Positions 52,300 to 60,046 of a stretch of 64,000 nucleotides of DNA are shown piece by piece. Where the stretch lies: positions 12,056 to 76,055 of the forward strand of contig CAZGPI010000006.1 of assembly GCA_964527595.1 (NCBI GenBank). The letters run 5' to 3'. The stretch comes from GWF2-38-10 sp964527595 (GTDB taxonomy: Bacteria; Babelota; Babeliae; Babelales; RVW-14). The position numbers and the translations under genes are program-made. The first letter of the stretch is position 1, and the number at the start of each line of letters is the position of its first letter. Under the pieces are notes generated by a model. That model made no database searches, was not told the origin of the DNA, and was given only the letters and a program-made list of their open reading frames with translations.

Positions 52300-52920
52300 T
52301 TAATAAAGAGCGATAACGCGTGCCGGTGACGAGTCGGTTGTAATTCTAAGGGGGAGCGCGGCAACGGTAAATTGGTTGGTGCCAATTAATTGTTCTAGTC
52401 CGGTAAGGTTTTCTATTATGAGAATGTTGCGTTGTAATAACATTTTGTGAACAGTGAATGGAAAATTGTCTGGTGATGGTAAATCGATACCGAGCATATT
52501 AATTTTACGAGCAATAAGTTCTTGGGCAAATTCAGGGGTAATTACCGGATGATTTGTATAATATTCTTTGGTTCCAAATTTCTTATCATGACCGGTAAGG
52601 ATCAAGACAATAGCGTCTGGCTTAATCTCGACATTTTCAAGTAGGTTTTTATCGATATTTTTGCCACGAGCATCAATCAAAACTCCGGGCCTTATAAAAT
52701 GGCTCGCGGGAAAATTTGCAATAGATAAGGATGATTCAAGTAAATGCGCTGGCCCATCGATGTGCGTTCCAATATGCATTCCCGTGATTAGTTGGTGATC
52801 GCTATATCTATCGTTTTTAAGCGTGCGAATTTGCTTGAGTTGCGCCGGATCGTCATAAGGATGAGCTGGCATATCTGGGGTTATTGAATGCGTGAGATCG
52901 ATAACTCGTGTTATATTCAT
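52300..52920 (-). CDS. Cyclase family protein (kynurenine formamidase-like)
   Basis: The 206-residue protein has the conserved metal motif HIGTHIDGPAH near residue 50 and DLTHSI at the N-terminus (key residues H50, H54 and D56), features of the Cyclase (PF04199) family that includes bacterial kynurenine formamidase KynB. These are Mn- or Zn-dependent hydrolases. No tryptophan-degradation genes are adjacent, so the substrate is open. The protein has no signal peptide. Confidence 0.85.
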   Translation of the reverse strand: MNITRVIDLTHSITPDMPAHPYDDPAQLKQIRTLKNDRYSDHQLITGMHIGTHIDGPAHLLESSLSIANFPASHFIRPGVLIDARGKNIDKNLLENVEIKPDAIVLILTGHDKKFGTKEYYTNHPVITPEFAQELIARKINMLGIDLPSPDNFPFTVHKMLLQRNILIIENLTGLEQLIGTNQFTVAALPLRITTDSSPARVIALY

Positions 52921-53036
52921 GCTAAATACTTTTTCGTTTAGTTTGCGTAATATATTGCAAAAAATAGGCTAATAGTAAAAGATTAAAATAGCATGAATGA
53001 TACGAAAAATATACCAAAAAAGTTAAAGGAGGGGCG

Positions 53037-53891
53037 ATGTTGAGACGTGGTTTATGGGGTGTTCTCCTTACATTTCTGGTGGTGGCTGGCGGTCTTGGCT
53101 TTGGGGTACACCGTTGGGGCACCGATAACCATATATACACCGTTGATACGTTGGCAATGTTGTGGGACCAGGTCGACCGGCTTGATGCTAACTCGTTAGT
53201 AATCTTTGATATCGATAAGGTTCTTTTGACCGGGGCCGATACCATGCACCGCGGGACCAAGGCCCAACGGTGTGAGTTACGAAGTAATTTTAGAAAATTA
53301 CCCAAGGAGCAGCGAGCGAGGATTCGCAGTAAAGCGGTGCTTGAACGTAATCGTATGTTAGTTGATGCGCGGACTCCTGACTTGATCCGTTCCTTGCAAA
53401 AAAGATCGGTAAAAGTTATGGCGCTTACGGCGTGCTTGGCTGGGCAATATAAACTAATTCCACGGCTTGAAGATTGCCGCTTACAAGAACTTAATAAGTT
53501 TGGTTTTGATTTTACCAAGGCATTTCCGACTTTTGGGTGTCATGAATTTTGCCAATTAGCTTATAAGCATCGCCACCCTTTATTCAAAGACGGTGTTTTG
53601 TTTGCGTCTTGTTGTGATAAGGGTGACGTCTTATTGGCTTTTTTGAAAAAAAATGCGGTGAAACCATCGCAGATCATTTTCGTCGATAATAATCGCCATA
53701 ATATTGTTGCGGTTGCGCATGCCGCTAAAACGCTTGGTGTTCCCTATCTCGGATTTCTTTACAAAGCTGCCTACAAGTTGTCCGGTGCGTTTGATGAGAA
53801 ATTAGCACAATTTCAGATCAAATATCTCATCGATCATGAAACGGTGCTTAATGACCAAGCGGCTTCAATGCTTATGAATTCGGTCTTATAG
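53037..53891 (+). CDS. DUF2608-type HAD-like protein, membrane-anchored
   Basis: The 284-residue protein has an N-terminal membrane segment (about 8-24), then a HAD-like domain with the nucleophile motif VIFDIDKVLL (D58, D60), ALTAC (motif II threonine) and IIFVDNNRHNI (motif IV). This pattern is that of DUF2608, a family I recall mainly from intracellular bacteria. It probably hydrolyses a phosphate ester outside the cytoplasm. AGGAGG precedes the ATG. A truncated copy of its 3' end lies at 56565-56744, beyond the third NTT and the MNT/HEPN pair. Confidence 0.8.
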   Translation: MLRRGLWGVLLTFLVVAGGLGFGVHRWGTDNHIYTVDTLAMLWDQVDRLDANSLVIFDIDKVLLTGADTMHRGTKAQRCELRSNFRKLPKEQRARIRSKAVLERNRMLVDARTPDLIRSLQKRSVKVMALTACLAGQYKLIPRLEDCRLQELNKFGFDFTKAFPTFGCHEFCQLAYKHRHPLFKDGVLFASCCDKGDVLLAFLKKNAVKPSQIIFVDNNRHNIVAVAHAAKTLGVPYLGFLYKAAYKLSGAFDEKLAQFQIKYLIDHETVLNDQAASMLMNSVL

Positions 53892-53919
53892 ATTGGTTTC
53901 TGTATTAAATTAGTGGTGT

Positions 53920-54040
53920 CGCATGGTTCGATACATTTTTCTCGCATATAAAATACTCGAAAACACTCACCACGAGCGCACGAAATAGATTTCGTTCGCC
54001 CTGAGCGAAGCCCTTCTTAGGGCGAAGTCGAATGGGTACA
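53920..54040 (+). repeat. Dispersed repeat, family B (long copy)
   Basis: It begins GCATGGTTCGATAC, continues to ACTCACCACGAGCGCACGAA and then adds a TTCGCCCTGAGCGAAG and AGGGCGAAGTCGAATGGGTA hairpin segment. The first half matches the shorter element at 41026-41073. Confidence 0.65.
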
Positions 54041-54065
54041 AAAAAGAGCCCATTAAAAACCAAAT

Positions 54066-54094
54066 TTGATTAATAGGCGAATTTATGGGACAAT
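54066..54094 (+). promoter_or_regulatory. Candidate promoter of third NTT
   Basis: TTGATT, a 17-base spacer and GACAAT, about 230 bases upstream of the start, predict a long 5' leader. Confidence 0.45.
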
Positions 54095-54141
54095 AACATG
54101 TAAAGATATTCAAGATTGTTTCGAAATGAAACGTTCGTTTT

Positions 54142-54185
54142 ATGCAATGTCTTTACAGGGGGAAAATCCCGTAAAGAGGTTGCAT
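54142..54185 (+). promoter_or_regulatory. Nested hairpin in NTT leader
   Basis: Three coaxial helices can form: ATGCAA with TTGCAT, CTTTAC with GTAAAG, and GGG with CCC, separated by small bulges. Whether it regulates the downstream transporter is unknown. Confidence 0.4.
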
Positions 54186-54323
54186 CGCTGATCAACACAA
54201 TTCTCTCAATAAACAAACCTCAAGTATTCGGGAAAATCTCCACCTATAAGCGTATAAACACCATGTGAACCTAGGCGTGTGGTGTGTAGTTTTTCCGTGG
54301 TTTTTTTATAAGGAGGATATCTC

Positions 54324-55697
54324 ATGATATCTACTATGGTTCGGTTTTTCTGGGGCGATATGAGCAAAGAAGAGCTCAAGCGCTTTGGTATATTATCGGC
54401 AACGTATTTCTTTTTAATCGGAGCCTATTGGTTAATTCGGGTAATGAAAGATCCGATATTTTCAGTTCTTGTTGGCTATAGGTATCAGCCGTTTGCCAAA
54501 ATGGTATCGCTAATAGTTGTTATTGGCGCCGTGCTTTTTTACAATAAATTGGTTGATGTTTTGCGTCGAGATGTTCTTTTTTACGGTATCGCAACGTTCT
54601 TTGGCCTAGGCTTTCTTGGCCTTGGCTATTTGGTTGCTCACCCAGACATTTTGTGTGCAACTTCGGGTGTAACGATTGGGTTGTTTTCATGGATTCCTGG
54701 CAAAGCGTTGGGATGGATTGCGTATTGCTTTATTGAATGCTATGGATCAATAATGCCAGCACTTTTTCTTGCTATTGTTGCAAGTACCATGTCAACAGAA
54801 TTGGCCAAAAAAGGGTATGGTATGATTTTTACCTTTGCCCAAGTTGGGCTAATTTTGGGTACATGGATTGTTGCAACGTATGTTAAATCGCTTGGTTCTG
54901 GTGTGCTTTTGGCCTTTGGCGGCGCATCTGTTTGTATTTTGCCATTTCTTTTGAGGTGGTATATAAAGCATGCACCGATAACCAATACTGAAAAAATAGA
55001 AGCGGCCGAACATAAAAAGGTAAAGACAGGCATGTTCGAGGGATTAAGGCTTTTGTTAAGCCGTCCATATGTTGCAGGGTTACTCGTTGTTACAACAATG
55101 TATGAAGTTATTGGGACGATTGTCGAGTTTCAGATGGGGCTTTGTGCCAACGAAATTTACCCTGTTCATCTTGATGGCGGCGCTGGATTTGCGTGGCTTA
55201 AAGCAATGAATGGGATGACTGTTGGAATATTGTCGCTATTGTTTGCGCTATTAGGAACAAGCTTTTTGATGCGCAGATTAGGATTGAAGTTTTGCATAAT
55301 TTCATACCCTGTAATGATAGGAATCACCATTGTTTCGATTTTTGGATTTTACATGGCGGGTGCAAGTCTTTATTTCTTGATGTGGGCATTTTTCGTGGCG
55401 GTCGTTCTATTTAAGGGGCTAAGCTATACATTAAATAATCCTGCAAAAGAAGTGATGTATATTCCAACAAGTAAAGATGTTAAATTTAAGGCGAAAAGCT
55501 GGATTGATGGTTTTGGTAGCAGGACGGCAAAAGGTGCTGGCGCAACCGTAACCGGATCGCTTGGCGCAAACCTTTCAACATTGCTTGTTTTTGGAACATT
55601 TGCATCGCTTGGCTTGGTTGTATTCTGGGTATTTGTAGCTGCATTTGTTGGCAACAAATTCAACCAGTTGCAGAAAGAAAACAAGATCGTCGAGTAA
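54324..55697 (+). CDS. ATP/ADP translocase family nucleotide transporter (NTT), copy 3
   Basis: The 457-residue protein has the same architecture as the pair at 14697 and 16119: N-terminal WLIRVMKDPIFSVLVGYRYQ, about twelve helices and the late LNNPAKEVMYIPTSKDV block with KAKSWIDGFGSR after it. AGGAGGATATCTC stands before the ATG. Unlike the other two it is alone, on the plus strand and behind a long leader, suggesting separate control. It is flanked by a full and a truncated DUF2608 copy, so it may have moved or been duplicated together with that region. Confidence 0.92.
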   Translation: MISTMVRFFWGDMSKEELKRFGILSATYFFLIGAYWLIRVMKDPIFSVLVGYRYQPFAKMVSLIVVIGAVLFYNKLVDVLRRDVLFYGIATFFGLGFLGLGYLVAHPDILCATSGVTIGLFSWIPGKALGWIAYCFIECYGSIMPALFLAIVASTMSTELAKKGYGMIFTFAQVGLILGTWIVATYVKSLGSGVLLAFGGASVCILPFLLRWYIKHAPITNTEKIEAAEHKKVKTGMFEGLRLLLSRPYVAGLLVVTTMYEVIGTIVEFQMGLCANEIYPVHLDGGAGFAWLKAMNGMTVGILSLLFALLGTSFLMRRLGLKFCIISYPVMIGITIVSIFGFYMAGASLYFLMWAFFVAVVLFKGLSYTLNNPAKEVMYIPTSKDVKFKAKSWIDGFGSRTAKGAGATVTGSLGANLSTLLVFGTFASLGLVVFWVFVAAFVGNKFNQLQKENKIVE

Positions 55698-55706
55698 TTA
55701 TTGCCG

Positions 55707-55748
55707 GCTGGACGCTGCTTGTTCGCCCGCGTCCAGCAATGTTTTTGA
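55707..55748 (+). terminator. Intrinsic terminator of third NTT
   Basis: A 9-bp perfect stem (55707-55715 with 55729-55737) is followed by AATGTTTTTG. Confidence 0.8.
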
Positions 55749-55765
55749 GCTGTTTTTGACATCCA

Positions 55766-55795
55766 TTGACTTTCGGTTAAGCTAAAAACTATAAG
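55766..55795 (+). promoter_or_regulatory. Promoter of MNT/HEPN pair
   Basis: TTGACT, an 18-base spacer and TATAAG lie about 35 bases before the first start codon. Confidence 0.65.
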
Positions 55796-55829
55796 ATATG
55801 AAATTAAGAATTGTGAGTGGGGATGTGAC

Positions 55830-56150
55830 ATGATAAAAAGAGAAGTTATCGAAGAAGTTAAAAATCGCTTAGTTAAGGCATATGATCCAATAGCAATTTA
55901 CTTGTTTGGCTCTTATGCATGGGGTACTCCAACAGAAGATAGCGATTTAGACCTTTTGATTGTTGTTGAAACGTCTGACGAGAAGTCTTATAAGCGGCCC
56001 GTTCTTGGCCACCACGTTTTATATGGTTTGGACGTTTCTAAAGATCTTATCGTTTATACACGAGAGGAATTTGAAAAACGTTCAAAAGATAAAACAACTT
56101 TGTGCTTTAAAGTGGAAAATGAGGGGGAGTTGATTTATGCAAGAGCATGA
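55830..56150 (+). CDS. MNT-type minimal nucleotidyltransferase (MntA-like)
   Basis: The 106-residue protein has the nucleotidyltransferase motif FGSYAWGTPTEDSDLDLL (G27, S28, D39, D41). Minimal MNT proteins of this size pair with HEPN partners; in characterised systems the MNT adds AMP to the HEPN toxin to neutralise it. Its stop overlaps the start of the HEPN gene by 14 bases, the standard translational coupling. It has its own promoter. Confidence 0.88.
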   Translation: MIKREVIEEVKNRLVKAYDPIAIYLFGSYAWGTPTEDSDLDLLIVVETSDEKSYKRPVLGHHVLYGLDVSKDLIVYTREEFEKRSKDKTTLCFKVENEGELIYARA

Positions 56151-56547
56151 ACGATGGCTGGCGATAGTACAAATTGATTTGCGTTCTGCAAAGGTTTTGG
56201 TGAAGGAGGGCCTTTTTACTACGGTTGTATATCATTGCCAACAGGCGGCTGAAAAATCACTGAAAGGGTATTTAGCCTTTCAAAAGCAAGATATTATCAA
56301 ATCACATGACTTGGTTAAGTTGGTTGGGTTGTGTGTTAAGTTCGAAAAAGATTTTGGAAAATTGCGTGAAGCGACTGAACAATTAAATTCATATTCAAGT
56401 CAATTTAGATATCCAACTGAATTTGAAACGCCAGAGTTTGTCGATGCAGAAATGGCAATTAAACATGCACAAAGCATCATGAATTTTGTAGCGAAGAAAA
56501 TTGCTGAGCCTGTAACCGGGCAGGCTGGTATATTCAAATCTGAGTAA
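56137..56547 (+). CDS. HEPN domain protein (HepT-like)
   Basis: The 136-residue all-helical protein shows the HEPN pattern YHCQQAAEKSLKGYL, then IIKSHDLVKL and LNSYSSQFRYPTEFE. A full R-x4-6-H RNase motif is not evident in the usual place (SQFRYPTEFE has R but no following H), so toxicity is uncertain. It may resemble the HI0074 type, which accompanies nucleotidyltransferases without proven RNase activity. It overlaps the MNT gene by 14 bases. Confidence 0.85.
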   Translation: MQEHERWLAIVQIDLRSAKVLVKEGLFTTVVYHCQQAAEKSLKGYLAFQKQDIIKSHDLVKLVGLCVKFEKDFGKLREATEQLNSYSSQFRYPTEFETPEFVDAEMAIKHAQSIMNFVAKKIAEPVTGQAGIFKSE

Positions 56548-56564
56548 CGTGAAAAAAAACTCCG

Positions 56565-56744
56565 AATATTATCGCGGTTGCGCATGCCGCTAAAACGCTT
56601 GGGGTTCCCTATCTCGGCCTACTTTACAAAGCGGCCTACAAATTGCCTGGGGCATTTGATGAAAAATTAGCACAATTTCAGATCAATTATCTTATCGATC
56701 ATGCAACGGTGCTCAGTGACCAAGAGGCTTCAATGCTTATGTAA
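56565..56744 (+). pseudogene. Truncated 3' copy of DUF2608 gene
   Basis: About 180 bases match the last 60 codons of the gene at 53037 (from 53702), including GCGGTTGCGCATGCCGCTAA and the CAATTTCAGATCAA stretch, with a new TAA stop at 56742. No start or upstream half is present. It directly follows the HEPN gene. Confidence 0.85.
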
Positions 56745-56763
56745 TCGTTGCGACAAATCTGCT

Positions 56764-57843
56764 TTACATACACGTAAAAGTTAAAGTAATTACGAGAGAA
56801 ACAAGCACGCCAAGGAATATGATAGCACTAATATTTTCAAGCATTTGTTCAGCTGTTTGTTTCTCTGCTGCTGGAATGGCATTTTGCCTTCGCCAAATGA
56901 GAGTGACATATGTTTGGAAGAACAATATAAGCAATGATAAGAGGACAATAAGATAATACATTACATCAATATGGGTTACGTAGCCAACGCGTGGAGAAAC
57001 CGAGTCGATAATCAAGCGGAACAACACAAGTGCCGGCACTCCAGATGCCACAAGTCCAATACGATTAGTGTCTGAAATATTTAAAATAAGAGACATGAGA
57101 ACGATAAAAAATAAAAGGAAGAGTGGAAAGTAAAGTGATACTGGTAGTCGTGCACCGACGCTTTCAAAATCGACAGAAAACGCAACGCATGGATAAGTGA
57201 TATTTGCTCGGTTCGCTCCTGCGTTTAAGTTAGCGTTAACATAACCAGCGGTTGCATGAGTTTTTTTCGGAATCCAGTTTTCAATAAGCATATTTTCGGC
57301 GGTGGTGAGATTTTTTGACTCAGTAACAAAAACTAATTCTTCTGCTGTTGCGCTCTTGTTTTGCAAAAGAATATTGAGTCGATGGTCGCCGATCGGAAAG
57401 TTTTTGTATTTGAGGTCGGTCATAAAGGTTGCTTGAATGTGGTAGCAGACCAAAACATCTTTATCAAGTACCTTAATGATAGGCGGGGATTTGTAGATAA
57501 GGCTTCCGTCGCCCAGTAACCGACTATTTTTGAGGGTAAAGTTTTTGAGTGTATCTAATGATTCTGTTGCTTTTGCAAATTTAAACCACACAATTGCATC
57601 GATGGAGAAGTTGTTCTGGTTAAACGAAAAATCTGGAAAACAATTAATGTGCATGCCTACTGTTACCGGTGTGGCTAGATTTTTTATCTTTTCGTCAACC
57701 TGTATAAGGGTTGGGGTTTCTTCTGAGATGAGCAATTTTTTATATTGAAGCACGAGAATCGTGGGGATGTAGATTGCCGCAAAAAGCATGGCGATAAGCT
57801 GAAAATTGGTTGATTTGATAAGTCGAAGAAATGCAGTTTTCAT
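56764..57843 (-). CDS. Pentameric ligand-gated ion channel homologue
   Basis: The 359-residue protein has an N-terminal hydrophobic segment (about 14-32), a beta-rich ectodomain (about 45-230) with VTVGMHINCFPDF, IDAIVWFKF and the FPIGDHRLNILL motif of the Cys-loop receptor fold, and exactly four membrane helices (about 233-255, 261-281, 293-317, 338-357). The M2-M3 loop reads SPRVGYVTHID, a hallmark of the family. There is no disulfide-forming cysteine pair in the loop, as in other bacterial members. Such channels open on ligand binding; ion selectivity cannot be read here. It follows a periplasmic binding protein by three bases. Confidence 0.85.
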   Translation of the reverse strand: MKTAFLRLIKSTNFQLIAMLFAAIYIPTILVLQYKKLLISEETPTLIQVDEKIKNLATPVTVGMHINCFPDFSFNQNNFSIDAIVWFKFAKATESLDTLKNFTLKNSRLLGDGSLIYKSPPIIKVLDKDVLVCYHIQATFMTDLKYKNFPIGDHRLNILLQNKSATAEELVFVTESKNLTTAENMLIENWIPKKTHATAGYVNANLNAGANRANITYPCVAFSVDFESVGARLPVSLYFPLFLLFFIVLMSLILNISDTNRIGLVASGVPALVLFRLIIDSVSPRVGYVTHIDVMYYLIVLLSLLILFFQTYVTLIWRRQNAIPAAEKQTAEQMLENISAIIFLGVLVSLVITLTFTCM

Positions 57844-57846
57844 GAT

Positions 57847-58956
57847 TTATCCCTTTATAATTGAAACATCTTGTCCAAAGGCATGACGGTTTTTGGCATT
57901 AAATGTGACGTTAAATCCATCGATAGAGTAATTGTTCATTTTTTCTATAACTTCAATAATTTTTTCTTTTGTTATTATTCCTTGGATGTTTTGGATTGCA
58001 TTGAAAACGATGGCCGCGCTCGTGTAATAGCTGAATGACAATATGTTTGGTATTTCGTGTGGAAAGTATTTTTTTAGGTCTTTGCGATATTGTTTGGCCA
58101 GTTGAATGGTATTTGTTTGAGGGTCTGGAACTGATGAGCTGTAATAGAAATCAACTCCGCGAGCATGGGCAATTGTTCCAACAAAAAGTGTTGAATCAAT
58201 TCCAAAGAAAGTTGTTCCATAATGTCCGGTTACAAAGAATTGATTGATGAGTTTTACTGTGGGCATACTGGTTGATATGCAGATTACGATCTTAGGATCA
58301 GTGGCAATTAAGGTGTTTGCTGGTGTGGCTATATCTAGCGTAAAACGATTATAAGTAGCAACGGCTTTTGGTGCTATATTGTGCTGTTTAAGTTCTTCGA
58401 TAAGATCTTTTGATGCTGCAGTAGAAAGACTATCGTCGGCGTGGAATATGGCTATTTGCTCAATATTGATGTTTTTTTTAATGTAATTAACAAGAACGGT
58501 AAGTTGAGGCTTTAATAGTCCCGGGCCGTTAATGATATTTGTTAATTCAGGATTGCGGAAAGCTTCATCGCCGCTCCAAGGAAAAAAAATGGCGATTTTT
58601 TTTGATTTGATGAGCGGGAGGATTTTGAGGATGCTTCGTGTTCCCATGTTGCCTATAAACATATCAATACCTTCTTTTCTAAGGTGGTCAATGTTCTTTT
58701 GGGTCTTGCGCGGGTCCCCACTATCATTAAGGCTTATAAGTTTTAAATTTTTACCTTTAATACCACCTTGATCATTGATATGATTTATGCGTGCGACAAT
58801 TGCTCTTTGAATAATGTTCCCATAGAGACCGAGAGCACCGTCAAGGCATGCCGACTGGCCAAAGGTGATGCAGTTTGCTTGACCTTTTAGTGTATCGGGA
58901 AGGTTGAAAAGGCAGGTAAGCAACAAAAGATATTTAACTAATGTTCTTGGTTTCAT
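57847..58956 (-). CDS. Periplasmic ligand-binding protein (Peripla_BP_6/ANF-receptor type)
   Basis: From the ATG at 58956 (GGAG six bases upstream) the 369-residue product has a signal peptide (about 1-28) and a two-lobed type I binding fold as in LivJ: ITFGQSACLDGALGLYG at the N-terminus, INDQGGIKGKNLKLI, GNMGTRSILKILPLI and SFSYYTSAAIVFNAI. These proteins bind amino acids or amides. No ABC transporter genes are adjacent; instead the pentameric channel gene follows three bases downstream, so the binding protein is probably its ligand sensor. The ligand is unknown. Confidence 0.9.
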   Translation of the reverse strand: MKPRTLVKYLLLLTCLFNLPDTLKGQANCITFGQSACLDGALGLYGNIIQRAIVARINHINDQGGIKGKNLKLISLNDSGDPRKTQKNIDHLRKEGIDMFIGNMGTRSILKILPLIKSKKIAIFFPWSGDEAFRNPELTNIINGPGLLKPQLTVLVNYIKKNINIEQIAIFHADDSLSTAASKDLIEELKQHNIAPKAVATYNRFTLDIATPANTLIATDPKIVICISTSMPTVKLINQFFVTGHYGTTFFGIDSTLFVGTIAHARGVDFYYSSSVPDPQTNTIQLAKQYRKDLKKYFPHEIPNILSFSYYTSAAIVFNAIQNIQGIITKEKIIEVIEKMNNYSIDGFNVTFNAKNRHAFGQDVSIIKG

Positions 58957-59051
58957 CGCTATCTCCATATAATTATTTAGTTTCGGTAAGAGATGTTTTG
59001 ACTAAAGGTTATTGTTTTTATGGCTAGAGGATCAATAAAATACTAAATGAG

Positions 59052-59077
59052 CCCCAAAAAACGGGAGTATTTTGGGG
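59052..59077. other. Hairpin between divergent genes
   Basis: CCCCAAAA (59052-59059) and TTTTGGGG (59070-59077) form an 8-bp stem in the space between the divergent binding-protein and kinase genes. It resembles a terminator but stands where none is needed for the annotated genes. Confidence 0.45.
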
Positions 59078-59127
59078 TTTTAGATATTAAGTAGAGCTTT
59101 TTTATTCGGGATAGGCATATTGTCTAT

Positions 59128-59156
59128 TTGAGTAAAATCAGTTTTCATGCTATAAT
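59128..59156 (+). promoter_or_regulatory. Promoter of P-loop kinase gene
   Basis: TTGAGT, a 17-base spacer and a perfect TATAAT lie about 105 bases before the chosen start. Confidence 0.7.
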
Positions 59157-59260
59157 CCTTTTACCTTATCGTCTAATTTAACCAGTTGGTGGATATAAAT
59201 TCGCCGGTGCTGTGTTTCATCAGCCTCTTTTTATATAAAAAAGTTACCAGAAAGGGCCGT

Positions 59261-60028
59261 ATGCAAGGACTCGTGATTGTTGTTGATGGTGCGTCAAGTG
59301 TGGGTAAGACGAGCGTGATAAAGCAACTTATGCCCATGTTGGATTCTTCATATCAGTATGTTGCGGTTGACGATTTTGTTACCGAAGTTTTTCTTGAACA
59401 AGGGAAACTAAAACTGCCAGAAGAAGAGTTTTTTGAGCGGATCATGCAACAAGGTGATGTTATGCATGAAAAGGTCCAGGAACTTATTTCAGGTGGTAAA
59501 AATGTTGTTCTTGAGACGGTGTTAAATGGTCTTGAGTCTGAAAAAAGTGTACGGTTTATTCTTGAAAAATTAAAGAATATGCATGTCTTTATGGTGTTGG
59601 TCCATTGTCCATTGCCGGTATTGGTTGAAAGAATTAAGCAAAGGAATGAAAACGCTTTGCTTGAAAAAATGCCAGGTGAGGAACGCGCAATGGTTAATGC
59701 TATCAGTCAATTTGAGCACCATTATCGTCCAAGGGTAACCGATGGAGAGGTTTTTCTTGGAACCCTTTTGCGTACCGAAGTTTTGGATGCATGTGAATCG
59801 TCTAAAGGCGAATTCGGCAACAATATCAAACGATTTAATCAGTTCAAACGGTGGTTATTATCGCAACTTGGCGTTAAGGAAAAGCCAGAGATTGTTCTCA
59901 CCACACGTTTAAAATACGATAGTATTGTTAATACTGCAGAAAACACCCCGCAAGAGTGCGCTCAAAAAATCAAATATCTCATGGATACCCAAGTAACATC
60001 GACCGTGAAAAAAAATCTTTGGGCGTGA
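59261..60028 (+). CDS. P-loop kinase of the chloramphenicol phosphotransferase type
   Basis: From the ATG at 59261 (AAAGGG upstream; an upstream ATG at 59186 is less likely) the 255-residue product begins LVIVVDGASSVGKTSVIKQL, a Walker A (about 10-17), followed by VAVDDFV and a VLVHCPLPVLVERIKQR segment typical of CPT-like kinases. It probably phosphorylates a small molecule; a role in drug resistance is only one option. The protein is cytoplasmic and has a clear promoter of its own. It converges with the MutS-like gene at 60047. Confidence 0.7.
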   Translation: MQGLVIVVDGASSVGKTSVIKQLMPMLDSSYQYVAVDDFVTEVFLEQGKLKLPEEEFFERIMQQGDVMHEKVQELISGGKNVVLETVLNGLESEKSVRFILEKLKNMHVFMVLVHCPLPVLVERIKQRNENALLEKMPGEERAMVNAISQFEHHYRPRVTDGEVFLGTLLRTEVLDACESSKGEFGNNIKRFNQFKRWLLSQLGVKEKPEIVLTTRLKYDSIVNTAENTPQECAQKIKYLMDTQVTSTVKKNLWA

Positions 60029-60046
60029 AAAAATCTCAACGGCGGT

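Larger units (their letters stand above)
53892..54323. other. Intergenic region with family B repeat and long structured leader
   Basis: This 432-base gap holds the dispersed element at 53920-54040, a candidate promoter (54066-54094) and about 230 bases of leader before the third NTT. The leader contains a nested hairpin (54142-54185) and a weaker hairpin followed by T runs (54258-54307). No gene is visible. Confidence 0.65.

Noticed and set aside
52922..53518. Minus-strand open frame of 198 codons opposite the DUF2608 gene
   Set aside because: The plus strand has clear HAD motifs and AGGAGG; the minus frame has no recognisable features.
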